A program made the translations under genes and the position numbers. The notes beneath the pieces are model-generated. The model saw nothing but the letters and a program-made list of their open reading frames with translations. It searched no databases and was not told the origin of the DNA. Shown here piece by piece: positions 1-5,082 of a stretch of DNA of 5,082 bases. Origin of the DNA: Nitrospirota bacterium (GTDB lineage: Bacteria > Nitrospirota > Nitrospiria > SBBL01 > Manganitrophaceae). Location: contig JAHFEM010000205.1 of assembly GCA_023248505.1 (NCBI GenBank), positions 1-5,082 of the forward strand. The letters run 5' to 3'. Within the stretch, counting starts at the first letter, position 1; every line of letters starts with the position of its first letter.

Positions 1-453
1 CGGATGATCGAGGCGCTCAACCGGGAGCGCTCCCTCTTCTCGGCCCTTCCGGTGGGGATCGCACAGGCGGCGTTCGATGCGGCGCTCGCCTATGCCAAGC
101 AGCGGGAGCAATTCGGCCGGCCGATTGCGCAGTTCCAGCTGATTCAGGAGATGCTGGCGGAGATGGCGACCGACATCGAAGCGGCGCGCCTCTTGACCGA
201 TCAGGCCGCTTCCCTCCTCGATGCCGGTCAGGGAGGACCGCTTGCCGCCTCGCACGCCAAGCTTTACGGCGGGGAGATGGTGATGCGGGTGACGAACAAG
301 GCGATTCAGATTTTCGGCGGGTACGGCTACATCCGCGAGTTCCCGGTCGAGCGTCTGATGCGCGACGCACGGCTGATCTCGATCGGCGGCGGGACCGCCG
401 AGATCCAAAAACTAATCATTGCCCGCGAATTACTTAAATCAACCGAGGTTTGA
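1..453 (+). CDS. Acyl-CoA dehydrogenase, C-terminal part (5' end outside window)
   Basis: This is the last 150 residues of a flavin-dependent acyl-CoA dehydrogenase, a family usually near 380 residues; the ATG at nt 4 is internal. The family oxidises acyl-CoA to 2-enoyl-CoA in the cytoplasm and passes electrons to ETF. Numbering from that Met, the all-helical C-terminal domain is visible: the QREQFGRPIAQFQ segment (residues 33-45) and a full match to the second acyl-CoA dehydrogenase signature at residues 102-121 (Q-x2-GG-x-G-Y ... R-x3-D). The usual YEGT motif holding the catalytic Glu of short/medium-chain enzymes reads GGGT here (residues 128-131). Glu8 in NRERS aligns with the alternative catalytic Glu of isovaleryl-CoA and long-chain dehydrogenases (LxxER), so activity is probably retained with the base at that site. 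It is immediately upstream of, and probably co-transcribed with, the small membrane peptide and the thiolase-like gene. The substrate is unknown. Confidence 0.95.
   Translation, partial: RMIEALNRERSLFSALPVGIAQAAFDAALAYAKQREQFGRPIAQFQLIQEMLAEMATDIEAARLLTDQAASLLDAGQGGPLAASHAKLYGGEMVMRVTNKAIQIFGGYGYIREFPVERLMRDARLISIGGGTAEIQKLIIARELLKSTEV
445..448 (+). promoter_or_regulatory. Ribosome binding site (GAGG) for the 39-aa peptide
   Basis: GAGG lies inside the last codons of the acyl-CoA dehydrogenase gene, five bases before the ATG at 454. It supports translation of the short frame that starts directly after the dehydrogenase TGA. The site is short and could be chance, but the spacing is good. Confidence 0.45.
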
Positions 454-573
454 ATGAAAGAAGTTCTTAAATACCTTGTTCTTTTCGTTGGATTGGCTAT
501 TGCCGGAGTTTATATTTACTTCCTGGTGACCACCCTGTCGCAGTCGACCGACATCTTCGCCCCGCTGAAGTAA
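454..573 (+). CDS. Small single-span membrane protein (39 aa), unknown function
   Basis: A short frame begins at the ATG abutting the dehydrogenase stop codon and ends at TAA 571-573. The product starts MKEVLKYLVLFVGLAIAG and ends FAPLK. Residues 1-6 are charged or polar with two lysines, residues about 7-28 form one continuous hydrophobic segment (LVLFVGLAIAGVYIYFLVTT), and residues 29-39 are a short polar tail. This fits a single membrane helix or an uncleaved signal anchor. No signal-peptidase or lipobox motif stands out. Codons in the first half favour T-ending forms (GTT, CTT, ATT), unlike the C/G-ending codons of the neighbouring genes. Its stop is ten bases before the thiolase-like ATG, so it fills the only gap between the two enzyme genes and is probably co-transcribed. 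I do not recognise the family; it could be a membrane anchor or regulator for a neighbour, or a chance frame. Confidence 0.6.
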   Translation: MKEVLKYLVLFVGLAIAGVYIYFLVTTLSQSTDIFAPLK

Positions 574-583
574 GGAAGGGAAT

Positions 584-1780
584 ATGTCGCGGCGTGTGGC
601 GATTCTGGGATACGGAACCACCCCCTTTCGAGCCCGCTGGATCGACAGGACCTACTACGAGCTGGCGTTCGACGCCGCCAAGGCGGCCCTGAAGGATGCC
701 GGCCTCTCCCACGATCAGATCGAATCGGCCGTCTATGGGATCTACAACGATCTCTTCGAGCGGCAGTTCATGCCCGATGTCTATGTCCACGACTATCTCG
801 GCCTCGGACTCAAGCCGTCGCTCCGCGTGACCACCGGCGGGGCGACCGGCGGGGCCGCCGTCCACACCGGCTTTGCACAGATCGCTTCCGGCCTCTATGA
901 CATCGTCCTCGTCCTCGGTGTCGAAAAGTGCTCCGACAGCTTCAACCCCGAGCTGAAAAGCAGCACCCCCGAAGTGTTGAAGGGGATCATCTACTCCGCC
1001 GACATGACCTTCGAGGCCCCGCTGGGGCTGACCCCCGCCGCCTCCTATGCCCTGCCGACCGTCGCGCACATGGAAAAATACGGCAGCCCGACGGAGCTGC
1101 AGATGGCGAAGGTCTCCGTCAAAAATCATAAAAATGCCTTCAACAATCCCTACGCCCAGCGGCCGGAGCGGATCACGGTCGAAGATGTCCTCCAGTCCAA
1201 GAAGATCTGCCATCCGTTCAAGTTCTACGATAACTGCCTCTACTCCGAAGGGGCTTCGGCGCTGATTTTGGTTTCCGAGCGGTTTGCCAAGAGAGCGAAG
1301 CGGCCGGTCGCCTGGATCACCGGACTCGGCGCCTCTACCGATATGGCGTTCACCGGGAATCGCGCCGACTATGCCGATTTCGGCTCGTCGATCGCGGCGG
1401 GGAGAGCGGCTTACAAGATGGCTAAGATCAAGAATCCCAGAAAGGAGCTCGATTTCGCCGAGCTGCACGACGCCTTCACCTCCGCGGAGATCCTCTCCTA
1501 CGAGGCGTTCGGCTTCTGCAAACCGGGGGAAGGGGGAGCGCTGATCGATGCGGGGGTGACCGAGATGGAGGGGGATCTCCCGGTCAACCCCAGCGGAGGG
1601 CTGATCGGCTGCGGCCATGCGGTCGGCGCGACCGGCGTGATGCAGGTGGGCGAGGCGGCGCTGCAGGTGACCCGCCGGGCGGGAAAGCAGCAGGTCAAGG
1701 GAGCCCAGCAGGGTCTCGTCCAGAGCATCGGGGGACCGGCGACCTCCTGGACATTTGCTTTCGTGATAAAAGGTGAATGA
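584..1780 (+). CDS. Thiolase-like protein of the SCP-x/Ltp class lacking the nucleophilic Cys
   Basis: This 398-residue protein has a complete thiolase fold length. The ATG follows AAGGAAGGG (572-580) at good spacing, and the protein opens with the typical MSRRVAILGYGTTPF strand. Sterol-carrier-protein-x-like landmarks are present: RVTTGGATGGAAVH (81-94), VLVLGVEKCSD (109-118), LHDAFTSAEI (294-303), FGFCKPGEGG (309-318), NPSGGLIGCGHAVGATG (335-351) and SIGGPATS (381-388). In true thiolases the first of these reads (A)CASGG; here Gly86 sits at the Cys position. His295 (HDAF) and His345 (GCGHA) are kept, but GHP is GHA, and HDAF has no Cys of the HDCF type. Thiolytic acyl transfer through a Cys thioester is therefore unlikely. 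The DUF35 gene overlapping its stop recalls the Ltp2/ChsH2 retro-aldolase pair of steroid side-chain degradation and the archaeal thiolase/DUF35 complexes. The likely role is carbon-carbon cleavage or formation on a CoA ester in the cytoplasm. Family placement is firm; the reaction is inferred. Confidence 0.9.
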   Translation: MSRRVAILGYGTTPFRARWIDRTYYELAFDAAKAALKDAGLSHDQIESAVYGIYNDLFERQFMPDVYVHDYLGLGLKPSLRVTTGGATGGAAVHTGFAQIASGLYDIVLVLGVEKCSDSFNPELKSSTPEVLKGIIYSADMTFEAPLGLTPAASYALPTVAHMEKYGSPTELQMAKVSVKNHKNAFNNPYAQRPERITVEDVLQSKKICHPFKFYDNCLYSEGASALILVSERFAKRAKRPVAWITGLGASTDMAFTGNRADYADFGSSIAAGRAAYKMAKIKNPRKELDFAELHDAFTSAEILSYEAFGFCKPGEGGALIDAGVTEMEGDLPVNPSGGLIGCGHAVGATGVMQVGEAALQVTRRAGKQQVKGAQQGLVQSIGGPATSWTFAFVIKGE

Positions 1781-2256
1781 TGGCGCGTAAGAAGAAAGAG
1801 GCTGAACCGGACTTCGTTCCCTTCGAGATCTCCGATCGGATCGACATGACCTACCGCTACAGCTATGGCGGGATCTCCCCCTTTTTCCGGGCGATCAAAG
1901 AGGAAGCGAAACTCCTCGGCAGCCGATGCGCCCGCTGCAAGAAGACCTACCTCCCCCCGCGGGTCAATTGTTCCCAATGTTATCGTCCCACGAAGTGGGT
2001 TCCCCTCGGGACCGAGGGGGTCGTGATCACCTGCACCGCCGTTTACTATGCCACCTCCCGGTTTTACGCGAAGACCCCCTTCGTCTGCGCCTATATCCGG
2101 GTCGACGGCGCCGACACCCTGCTCCTTCAAAACATCCTCCTCGACGACGTGGCCCAGGCCCGTCCCGGCATGCGCGTCCGCGCCGTCTTCCGCCCGGAGC
2201 GCAAAGGGGAGATGGCCGATTTTTACTTCGTGCCGGCGTCCGCATCCTCCTTCTAA
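1777..2256 (+). CDS. DUF35 zinc-ribbon / OB-fold protein, thiolase partner
   Basis: This 159-residue protein is of the usual size for DUF35 family members. An N-terminal helical part (about 20-48, with the family-like YRYSYGGISPFFRAIKE segment) leads to a rubredoxin-like zinc ribbon with CARC at 51-54 and CSQC at 65-68, four Cys for one zinc. An OB-fold follows (about 75-155: GTEGVVITCTAVY, TPFVCAYIRVDG, GMRVRAVFRP). In this family the protein binds a thiolase-like subunit and helps hold the CoA part of the substrate; ChsH2 with Ltp2 and BbsA with BbsB are known pairs. The start overlaps the thiolase-like TGA by three bases. A second ATG at 1780-1782 is better placed behind AGGTGA (1771-1776) and would give 158 residues; either start implies translational coupling. 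Stoichiometric expression with the upstream gene is therefore expected. It is the last gene of this block. Confidence 0.92.
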   Translation: MMARKKKEAEPDFVPFEISDRIDMTYRYSYGGISPFFRAIKEEAKLLGSRCARCKKTYLPPRVNCSQCYRPTKWVPLGTEGVVITCTAVYYATSRFYAKTPFVCAYIRVDGADTLLLQNILLDDVAQARPGMRVRAVFRPERKGEMADFYFVPASASSF

Positions 2257-2266
2257 ATTTCCCGCA

Positions 2267-2554
2267 TCAAAGTAACGTTTGTCTTGCACAAAATGTTACA
2301 GCACCGCTCAAGACGATAGAACGTCTCGCTACTTCGATGACGGCCCCCGTCTTAAAAGCCGGGTCGATGCCTTCTCTTACCCCAACAAGAATCTCCTTTT
2401 CATAAAATCTCTTCCTCTCAAACGGGGATGAGAGGCGGAATAATAGTTGCAGTTTCTTGCAAATATCTCCAAGCCTTCTCAATAAACCGACATCATTCAA
2501 ATCAACCGGAGGATCTCCTTTCGTTTGTTCCGTAAAGGACGGGGTCGCCTGCGC
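2267..2554 (-). pseudogene. Possible gene remnant: minus-strand open frame in the spacer
   Basis: On the minus strand a frame stays open from just after a stop at 2555-2557 down to the TGA at 2267-2269, about 95 codons, in a region otherwise without genes and not opposite a coding sequence. There is no ATG or GTG early in the frame; the first usable start is TTG at 2498-2500, giving 77 residues. The conceptual product is mixed charged/hydrophobic (for example FERKRFYEKEILVGVREGID) and looks protein-like rather than low-complexity. Against it: no clear ribosome site, no recognised domain, roughly even third-position base use, and convergent placement 10 bases from the DUF35 stop. It may be a decayed gene, an antisense frame, or chance in a spacer with few stops. 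Confidence 0.15.
2412..2440. repeat. Imperfect inverted repeat upstream of the cytochrome gene
   Basis: CCTCTCA (2414-2420) and TGAGAGG (2429-2435) pair perfectly around the 8-base loop AACGGGGA. TT (2412-2413) and AA (2439-2440) can extend the symmetry if CGG bulges. It sits about 145 bases before the cytochrome ATG, beside the AT-rich TAATAG stretch. It could be an operator or a weak hairpin; no T-run follows, so a terminator on the + strand is unlikely. Confidence 0.3.
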
Positions 2555-2574
2555 TTATGTCTTGCCATCAGACC

Positions 2575-2580
2575 AGGAGG
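2575..2580 (+). promoter_or_regulatory. Strong ribosome binding site (AGGAGG) that fixes the cytochrome start
   Basis: A perfect AGGAGG lies five bases before the ATG at 2586. It decides the cytochrome start at 2586 over the in-frame ATG at 2457, because the signal peptide begins exactly there. Confidence 0.85.
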
Positions 2581-2585
2581 GTAAA

Positions 2586-3110
2586 ATGAAAAGGATAGGG
2601 TTGCTCGCAGCGGTTTTCTCCATGCTCTTTGTCTTGAACGTGTTTGCCCAGATGAAGCCCGAACTCGATCCGATGAAGCCGAGGGTCCCGCCCGATATGA
2701 TCAGCAAAGCCAAGGCGCTGAAGCCTCCCATTCCGAGCACCCCTGAAAATATTGCCGCGGGCAAGGAGCTCTTCAACGGAAAGGCGACCTGCTTTACCTG
2801 CCATGGCAACGAGGGGAAGGGGGACGGACCGGGCGCGATCGGGACCGCCGTGGGGCCTCGTAATTTCACCAATCCGGAATTTCATAAGGCGCGGACCTGC
2901 GGGGAGATGTTCTGGGTCGCTTCCAACGGGACCAAGGGGGTTTTCGTGAAGAAGGACGCCCCCAGTAATCCGGAAGGATCGGGGATGGTCCCTTACCTGA
3001 ACGGCCATACCTCTGAAATCGGGATTCAGGGGACGCCCACCGTCGATGAAATGGAGCTCTGGAAGATTGTCCTCTTCGAGCGAAGCCTCGGCGGGGGCAA
3101 GTGCGAATAA
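2586..3110 (+). CDS. Exported monoheme c-type cytochrome
   Basis: This 174-residue protein starts with a Sec signal peptide: MKR, a hydrophobic core (about 4-19) and a VFA-Q cleavage site after Ala21. The mature part would be a periplasmic electron carrier of about 153 residues. CFTCH at 69-73 is the single heme attachment motif (Cys69, Cys72, proximal His73), preceded by AAGKELFNGKATC, which is typical of class I cytochromes c, and followed by GNEGKGDGPGA. Met134 in GSGMVPY is the best distal heme-ligand candidate. The C-terminal helix is TVDEMELWKIVLFERSL (152-168). Two further cysteines, Cys105 and Cys173, lie outside the heme motif and could form a disulfide. The proline- and Met-rich stretch after cleavage (about 23-50) is an extension before the heme domain. 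The gene has its own strong ribosome site and 329 bases upstream, so it is probably transcribed separately from the thiolase-like block. Its redox partner is not shown by the context. Confidence 0.93.
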   Translation: MKRIGLLAAVFSMLFVLNVFAQMKPELDPMKPRVPPDMISKAKALKPPIPSTPENIAAGKELFNGKATCFTCHGNEGKGDGPGAIGTAVGPRNFTNPEFHKARTCGEMFWVASNGTKGVFVKKDAPSNPEGSGMVPYLNGHTSEIGIQGTPTVDEMELWKIVLFERSLGGGKCE

Positions 3111-3179
3111 GTCAATACCGGGTTGGACTGCTTCCTCCTTTTGCGGGATAAGACGACGACGCCTCTTGCCTCCCAGCAT

Positions 3180-3209
3180 AGGGGACCGGCTTGCCCGGGC
3201 CGGTCTCCT
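3180..3209 (+). terminator. GC-rich hairpin after the cytochrome gene, possible terminator
   Basis: GACCGGC (3184-3190) pairs with GCCGGTC (3199-3205) around an 8-base loop. The stem extends outward by a G-T wobble (3183/3206), two G-C pairs and an A-T pair to 3180/3209, about 11 pairs in all. The bases after it (TGTGTTAG) are only weakly T-rich, so intrinsic termination may be inefficient. It lies about 70 bases past the cytochrome stop. Confidence 0.5.
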
Positions 3210-3219
3210 GTGTTAGACT
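3191..3219 (+). promoter_or_regulatory. Candidate sigma-70-type promoter for the ligase gene
   Basis: TTGCCC (3191-3196), a 17-base spacer, then TAGACT (3214-3219) each match the -35/-10 consensus at four of six positions. It sits in the gap before the acyl-CoA ligase and overlaps the hairpin at 3180-3209. A transcript from it would have a leader of roughly 80 bases before the ligase ATG at 3308. Confidence 0.3.
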
Positions 3220-3307
3220 CGCGTCAGGACAACCTCGTCGGGATCGATCAGAGAGAGAGGATCCCCCTCCAAAGATCCCGCTCTGGCCCATCGACCCGTT
3301 TGCATTG

Positions 3308-4849
3308 ATGACCGCTTCCGGCCCATTTCGTTCGATTCCTACCCTTCTCCGCCGACAGGCGGAGCGCTTTTCCAGCAAGACTTTTCTCTTCTTCAAAGAG
3401 CAGGAGGTCACCTACCGGCAGCTCGACGAGCGGACCGAGCGGATCGCCCAGAATCTGGCGCGCTTTAAGATTCAGCCGGGGGACAAGGTGGCCCTCTTCC
3501 TTCCGAACATGCCGGAGTTTCTCTTCGCCTTCTTCGGGGCGCTGAAGCGCGGGGCGGTGGCGGTGCCGATCAACACGCAGTTGAAGGGGGAGGAGGCGGC
3601 CTACATCCTCGAGAACTCCGAAAGCCGCGTGTTGATCACCACGCCGGCGCTTTACGCGATCATCGAGCCGAAACGGGCGGCGTTGCCGTCGCTTGAGCTG
3701 CTTTTCCTCGTCGGCGAGCGGGGAGGGGAGGGGAAGGTCTTCTCCTCGCTCTATGTCGGCGGCGGAGCGCGACCGGAGGAAAAGATCCGCCCGGAAGATC
3801 CGGCTGCGTTGATCTACACCTCGGGGACGACCGGGGCGCCGAAGGGGGTCGTCTTGACCCATCGGAATTACCTCTTCGATACGGCGCAGTTTGTAGAGGC
3901 GACGCAGATGACCGAGCAGGATCGCTTCCTCTGCATCCTCCCGCTTTTCCATGTCAACGGCCAGGTCGTGACCACCTTGGGCCCTCTTTTTTCAGGCGGG
4001 AGCCTGGTCTTGATGGAGAAGTTCTCCCCGAAGGAGTTCTTCGTCGCCTTGGAGCGATTTCGCGCCACCGCATTCTCCGGGGTCCCGACGATTTATGCCA
4101 TGCTGCTTCATGCCGAAGCGGCGAAGGAGCACGACCTCTCGTCGCTCCGCTTCTGCATCTGCGGGGCGGCGCCGATGCCGGTGGAGCTCTTTCAGAAGTT
4201 CGAAGAGAAATTCAATGCCTTCATTCTCGAAGGATACGGGCTGTCGGAGGGAACCTGCGTCTCCTCGGTCAATCCCTTGGGCGGCCGGCGGAAGATTGGA
4301 TCGATCGGACTTTCTCTTCGCGATCAGGAGATGAAGATTTCGAATGATCGAGACGAGGCGGCGCCGGTCGGGGAGGTGGGCGAAATCGCGGTCCGGGGGG
4401 AGAACGTCATGGCCGGCTATTTTAAGAATCCGGCGGCGACTGAAGAGGCCCTCCGCGGCGGATGGCTCCACACCGGCGACCTCGGCTATCGCGATGAAGA
4501 GGGCTATTTCTTTATCGTCGGCCGGAAAAAGGAGATGATCATCCGGGGGGGCGAGAACGTTTATCCGAAGGAGATCGAGGAGCGCCTCTATCGGCACCCC
4601 GATATTCTGGAGGCGGCGGTGGTCGGCCTCCCCGATCCGGTTTGGGGGGAGAAAGTGGCGGCTTTCATTATCCCAAAGCCGGGAGCCTCGCCCGCGGCCG
4701 AGGCGATCCTGGCCTACTGCCAGGAGCATCTGGCGCGATTTAAGTGCCCCGAGGAGGTGATCTTCATGGAGTCGTTTCCGAAGACCGCCACCGGGAAGAT
4801 TCAGAAGGGAAAACTGAAGCAGCGCGACCACCCACGGGGGGAGAAGTGA
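3308..4849 (+). CDS. AMP-forming acyl-CoA ligase (fatty-acid/aryl-CoA synthetase type)
   Basis: This 513-residue protein belongs to the adenylate-forming superfamily and activates a carboxylic acid to an acyl-AMP and then an acyl-CoA in the cytoplasm. The core motifs are intact: P-loop YTSGTTGAPKG (170-180), LPLFHVNG (211-218), EGYGLSEG (308-315), GWLHTGDLGYRDEEGY (385-400, with ATP-ribose-binding Asp391), hinge GRKKEMI (405-411), GGENVYPKEIE (414-424) and the C-terminal PKTATGKIQK with catalytic Lys497. The length is typical of FadD-like and related medium-chain/aryl ligases; substrate specificity cannot be read from these motifs. ATG 3308 starts the protein at MTASGPFRSIPTLL, where family N-termini begin, but the bases just before it hold no good Shine-Dalgarno; GAGAGAGAGG at 3251-3260 is too far away. 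An upstream TTG at 3191 would add 39 atypical residues. The downstream MaoC gene overlaps its stop, so the two are coupled. Confidence 0.93.
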   Translation: MTASGPFRSIPTLLRRQAERFSSKTFLFFKEQEVTYRQLDERTERIAQNLARFKIQPGDKVALFLPNMPEFLFAFFGALKRGAVAVPINTQLKGEEAAYILENSESRVLITTPALYAIIEPKRAALPSLELLFLVGERGGEGKVFSSLYVGGGARPEEKIRPEDPAALIYTSGTTGAPKGVVLTHRNYLFDTAQFVEATQMTEQDRFLCILPLFHVNGQVVTTLGPLFSGGSLVLMEKFSPKEFFVALERFRATAFSGVPTIYAMLLHAEAAKEHDLSSLRFCICGAAPMPVELFQKFEEKFNAFILEGYGLSEGTCVSSVNPLGGRRKIGSIGLSLRDQEMKISNDRDEAAPVGEVGEIAVRGENVMAGYFKNPAATEEALRGGWLHTGDLGYRDEEGYFFIVGRKKEMIIRGGENVYPKEIEERLYRHPDILEAAVVGLPDPVWGEKVAAFIIPKPGASPAAEAILAYCQEHLARFKCPEEVIFMESFPKTATGKIQKGKLKQRDHPRGEK

Positions 4850-5082
4850 TCAGCCGGTTCTTCGATGATTTTGAGGTGGGGGAGAAATTTACGACGGAGG
4901 CGCGGGCCCTCACGGAGGCCGATATCGTCCGATTCGCCGACCTCACGGGAGATCATCATCGGCTCCATCTCGACGAAGCCTACGCGAAGCGCACCCTCTT
5001 CGGCGGGCCGATTGCGCATGGGCTGCTGGGGCTCTCCATCGCGTCGGGCCTTTGGGTCCAACTCGGTCTTTTGGAAGAGAGT
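4846..5082 (+). CDS. MaoC-like (R)-enoyl-CoA hydratase, N-terminal part (3' end outside window)
   Basis: A GTG start at 4846 overlaps the ligase TGA in a GTGA junction, behind GGGGGGAG (4836-4843). The 79 visible residues begin MISRFFDDFEVGEKF, the usual opening of MaoC-type hot-dog hydratases. The hydratase motif is at 29-63: RFADLTGDHHRLHLDEAYA followed by FGGPIAHGLL. Asp36 and His41 match the spacing of the catalytic Asp/His pair in PhaJ-type (R)-specific hydratases, while the common Asn-Pro between them (GDxNPxH) is His-Arg here. The family hydrates trans-2-enoyl-CoA to (R)-3-hydroxyacyl-CoA or acts in reverse. Complete members are around 130-160 residues, so roughly half the gene is present. 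Coupling to the ligase and the dehydrogenase upstream supports a role in one acyl-CoA pathway. Confidence 0.92.
   Translation, partial: MISRFFDDFEVGEKFTTEARALTEADIVRFADLTGDHHRLHLDEAYAKRTLFGGPIAHGLLGLSIASGLWVQLGLLEES

Larger units (their letters stand above)
2257..2585. other. 329-base intergenic region, AT-richer than its flanks
   Basis: No gene is convincing here on either strand. It separates the DUF35 gene from the cytochrome gene. I see no strong terminator with a T-run after the DUF35 stop; the best short hairpins are GACGG-CCC-CCGTC (2339-2351, followed by only TT) and AGACG-6-CGTCT (2311-2326). A longer imperfect inverted repeat lies at 2412-2440. AT-rich stretches around 2391-2410 and 2438-2490 could hold the cytochrome promoter; TTGCAA (2457-2462) followed by AATAAA (2481-2486) is the nearest candidate but matches the consensus poorly. 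The last 15 bases carry the cytochrome ribosome site. Confidence 0.7.

Noticed and set aside
497..1618. Long minus-strand open frame opposite the thiolase-like gene
   Set aside because: It mirrors the GC-biased codons of the real gene on the other strand and has no recognisable domain; the plus-strand product has clear thiolase-family motifs.
2339..2351. GACGG-CCC-CCGTC hairpin as terminator of the thiolase/DUF35 operon
   Set aside because: The stem is only five pairs, the loop is three bases and just two Ts follow.
436..2511. Similar strings AAATCAACCGAGG (436-448) and AAATCAACCGGAGG (2498-2511) as a repeat
   Set aside because: One lies inside coding sequence and the other in a spacer; the match is short, gapped and not flanked by further similarity, so it is probably chance.
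2457..2585. N-terminal extension of the cytochrome from ATG 2457
   Set aside because: It would bury the signal peptide and the perfect AGGAGG at 2575-2580, which belong to the ATG at 2586.
3191..3307. N-terminal extension of the acyl-CoA ligase from TTG 3191
   Set aside because: The 39 added residues are Arg/Pro-rich and unlike ligase N-termini, the TTG lies in a hairpin loop, and no ribosome site precedes it.
3992..4831. Long minus-strand open frame opposite the ligase gene
   Set aside because: It is an Arg/Leu-rich shadow of the ligase, whose motifs are intact on the plus strand; the same applies to the minus frames at 1498-2289, 2568-3179 and 3248-3952.
1..5082. tRNA or rRNA genes, CRISPR array, insertion sequence ends
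   Set aside because: No cloverleaf-like, repeat-spacer or transposase signals were seen on reading the window.

Overview
The window is one strand (+) of a GC-rich bacterial chromosome carrying acyl-CoA catabolism genes with a c-type cytochrome gene among them. The exported CxxCH cytochrome, the Shine-Dalgarno-led starts and the acyl-CoA dehydrogenase / thiolase-like / DUF35 / ligase / MaoC content suggest a respiring Gram-negative bacterium. A Nitrospirota, NC10 or deltaproteobacterial-type genome would fit, but no gene here fixes the taxon.

Block 1 (1-2256) looks like an operon. It holds the C-terminal end of an acyl-CoA dehydrogenase, then a previously hidden 39-codon single-span membrane peptide (454-573), then a thiolase-like protein of the SCP-x/Ltp class, then its usual partner, a DUF35 zinc-ribbon/OB-fold protein. 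The junctions are tight: the peptide's ATG directly follows the dehydrogenase stop, and the DUF35 start overlaps the thiolase stop. The thiolase-like protein lacks the nucleophilic cysteine (Gly86 is in its place), so the pair is more likely an acyl-CoA lyase/aldolase or other non-thiolytic enzyme than a standard thiolase.

Block 2 (2257-2585) is an AT-richer spacer of 329 bases with no convincing gene. It holds an imperfect inverted repeat and a weak minus-strand open frame that may be a gene remnant. It leads into an exported monoheme cytochrome c (2586-3110) with a strong AGGAGG ribosome site.

Block 3 (3111-5082) has a GC-rich hairpin (possible terminator) that overlaps a plausible sigma-70-type promoter. 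An AMP-forming acyl-CoA ligase and a MaoC-type enoyl-CoA hydratase follow; the hydratase start overlaps the ligase stop and the gene runs off the window.

Together the genes could activate a carboxylic acid to its CoA ester (ligase), desaturate it (dehydrogenase), hydrate it (MaoC) and cleave the product (thiolase-like/DUF35). The substrate cannot be read from the sequence; a branched, cyclic or steroid/terpenoid-like acid is an inference from the aldolase-like pair. The cytochrome has no demonstrated link to this pathway beyond location.
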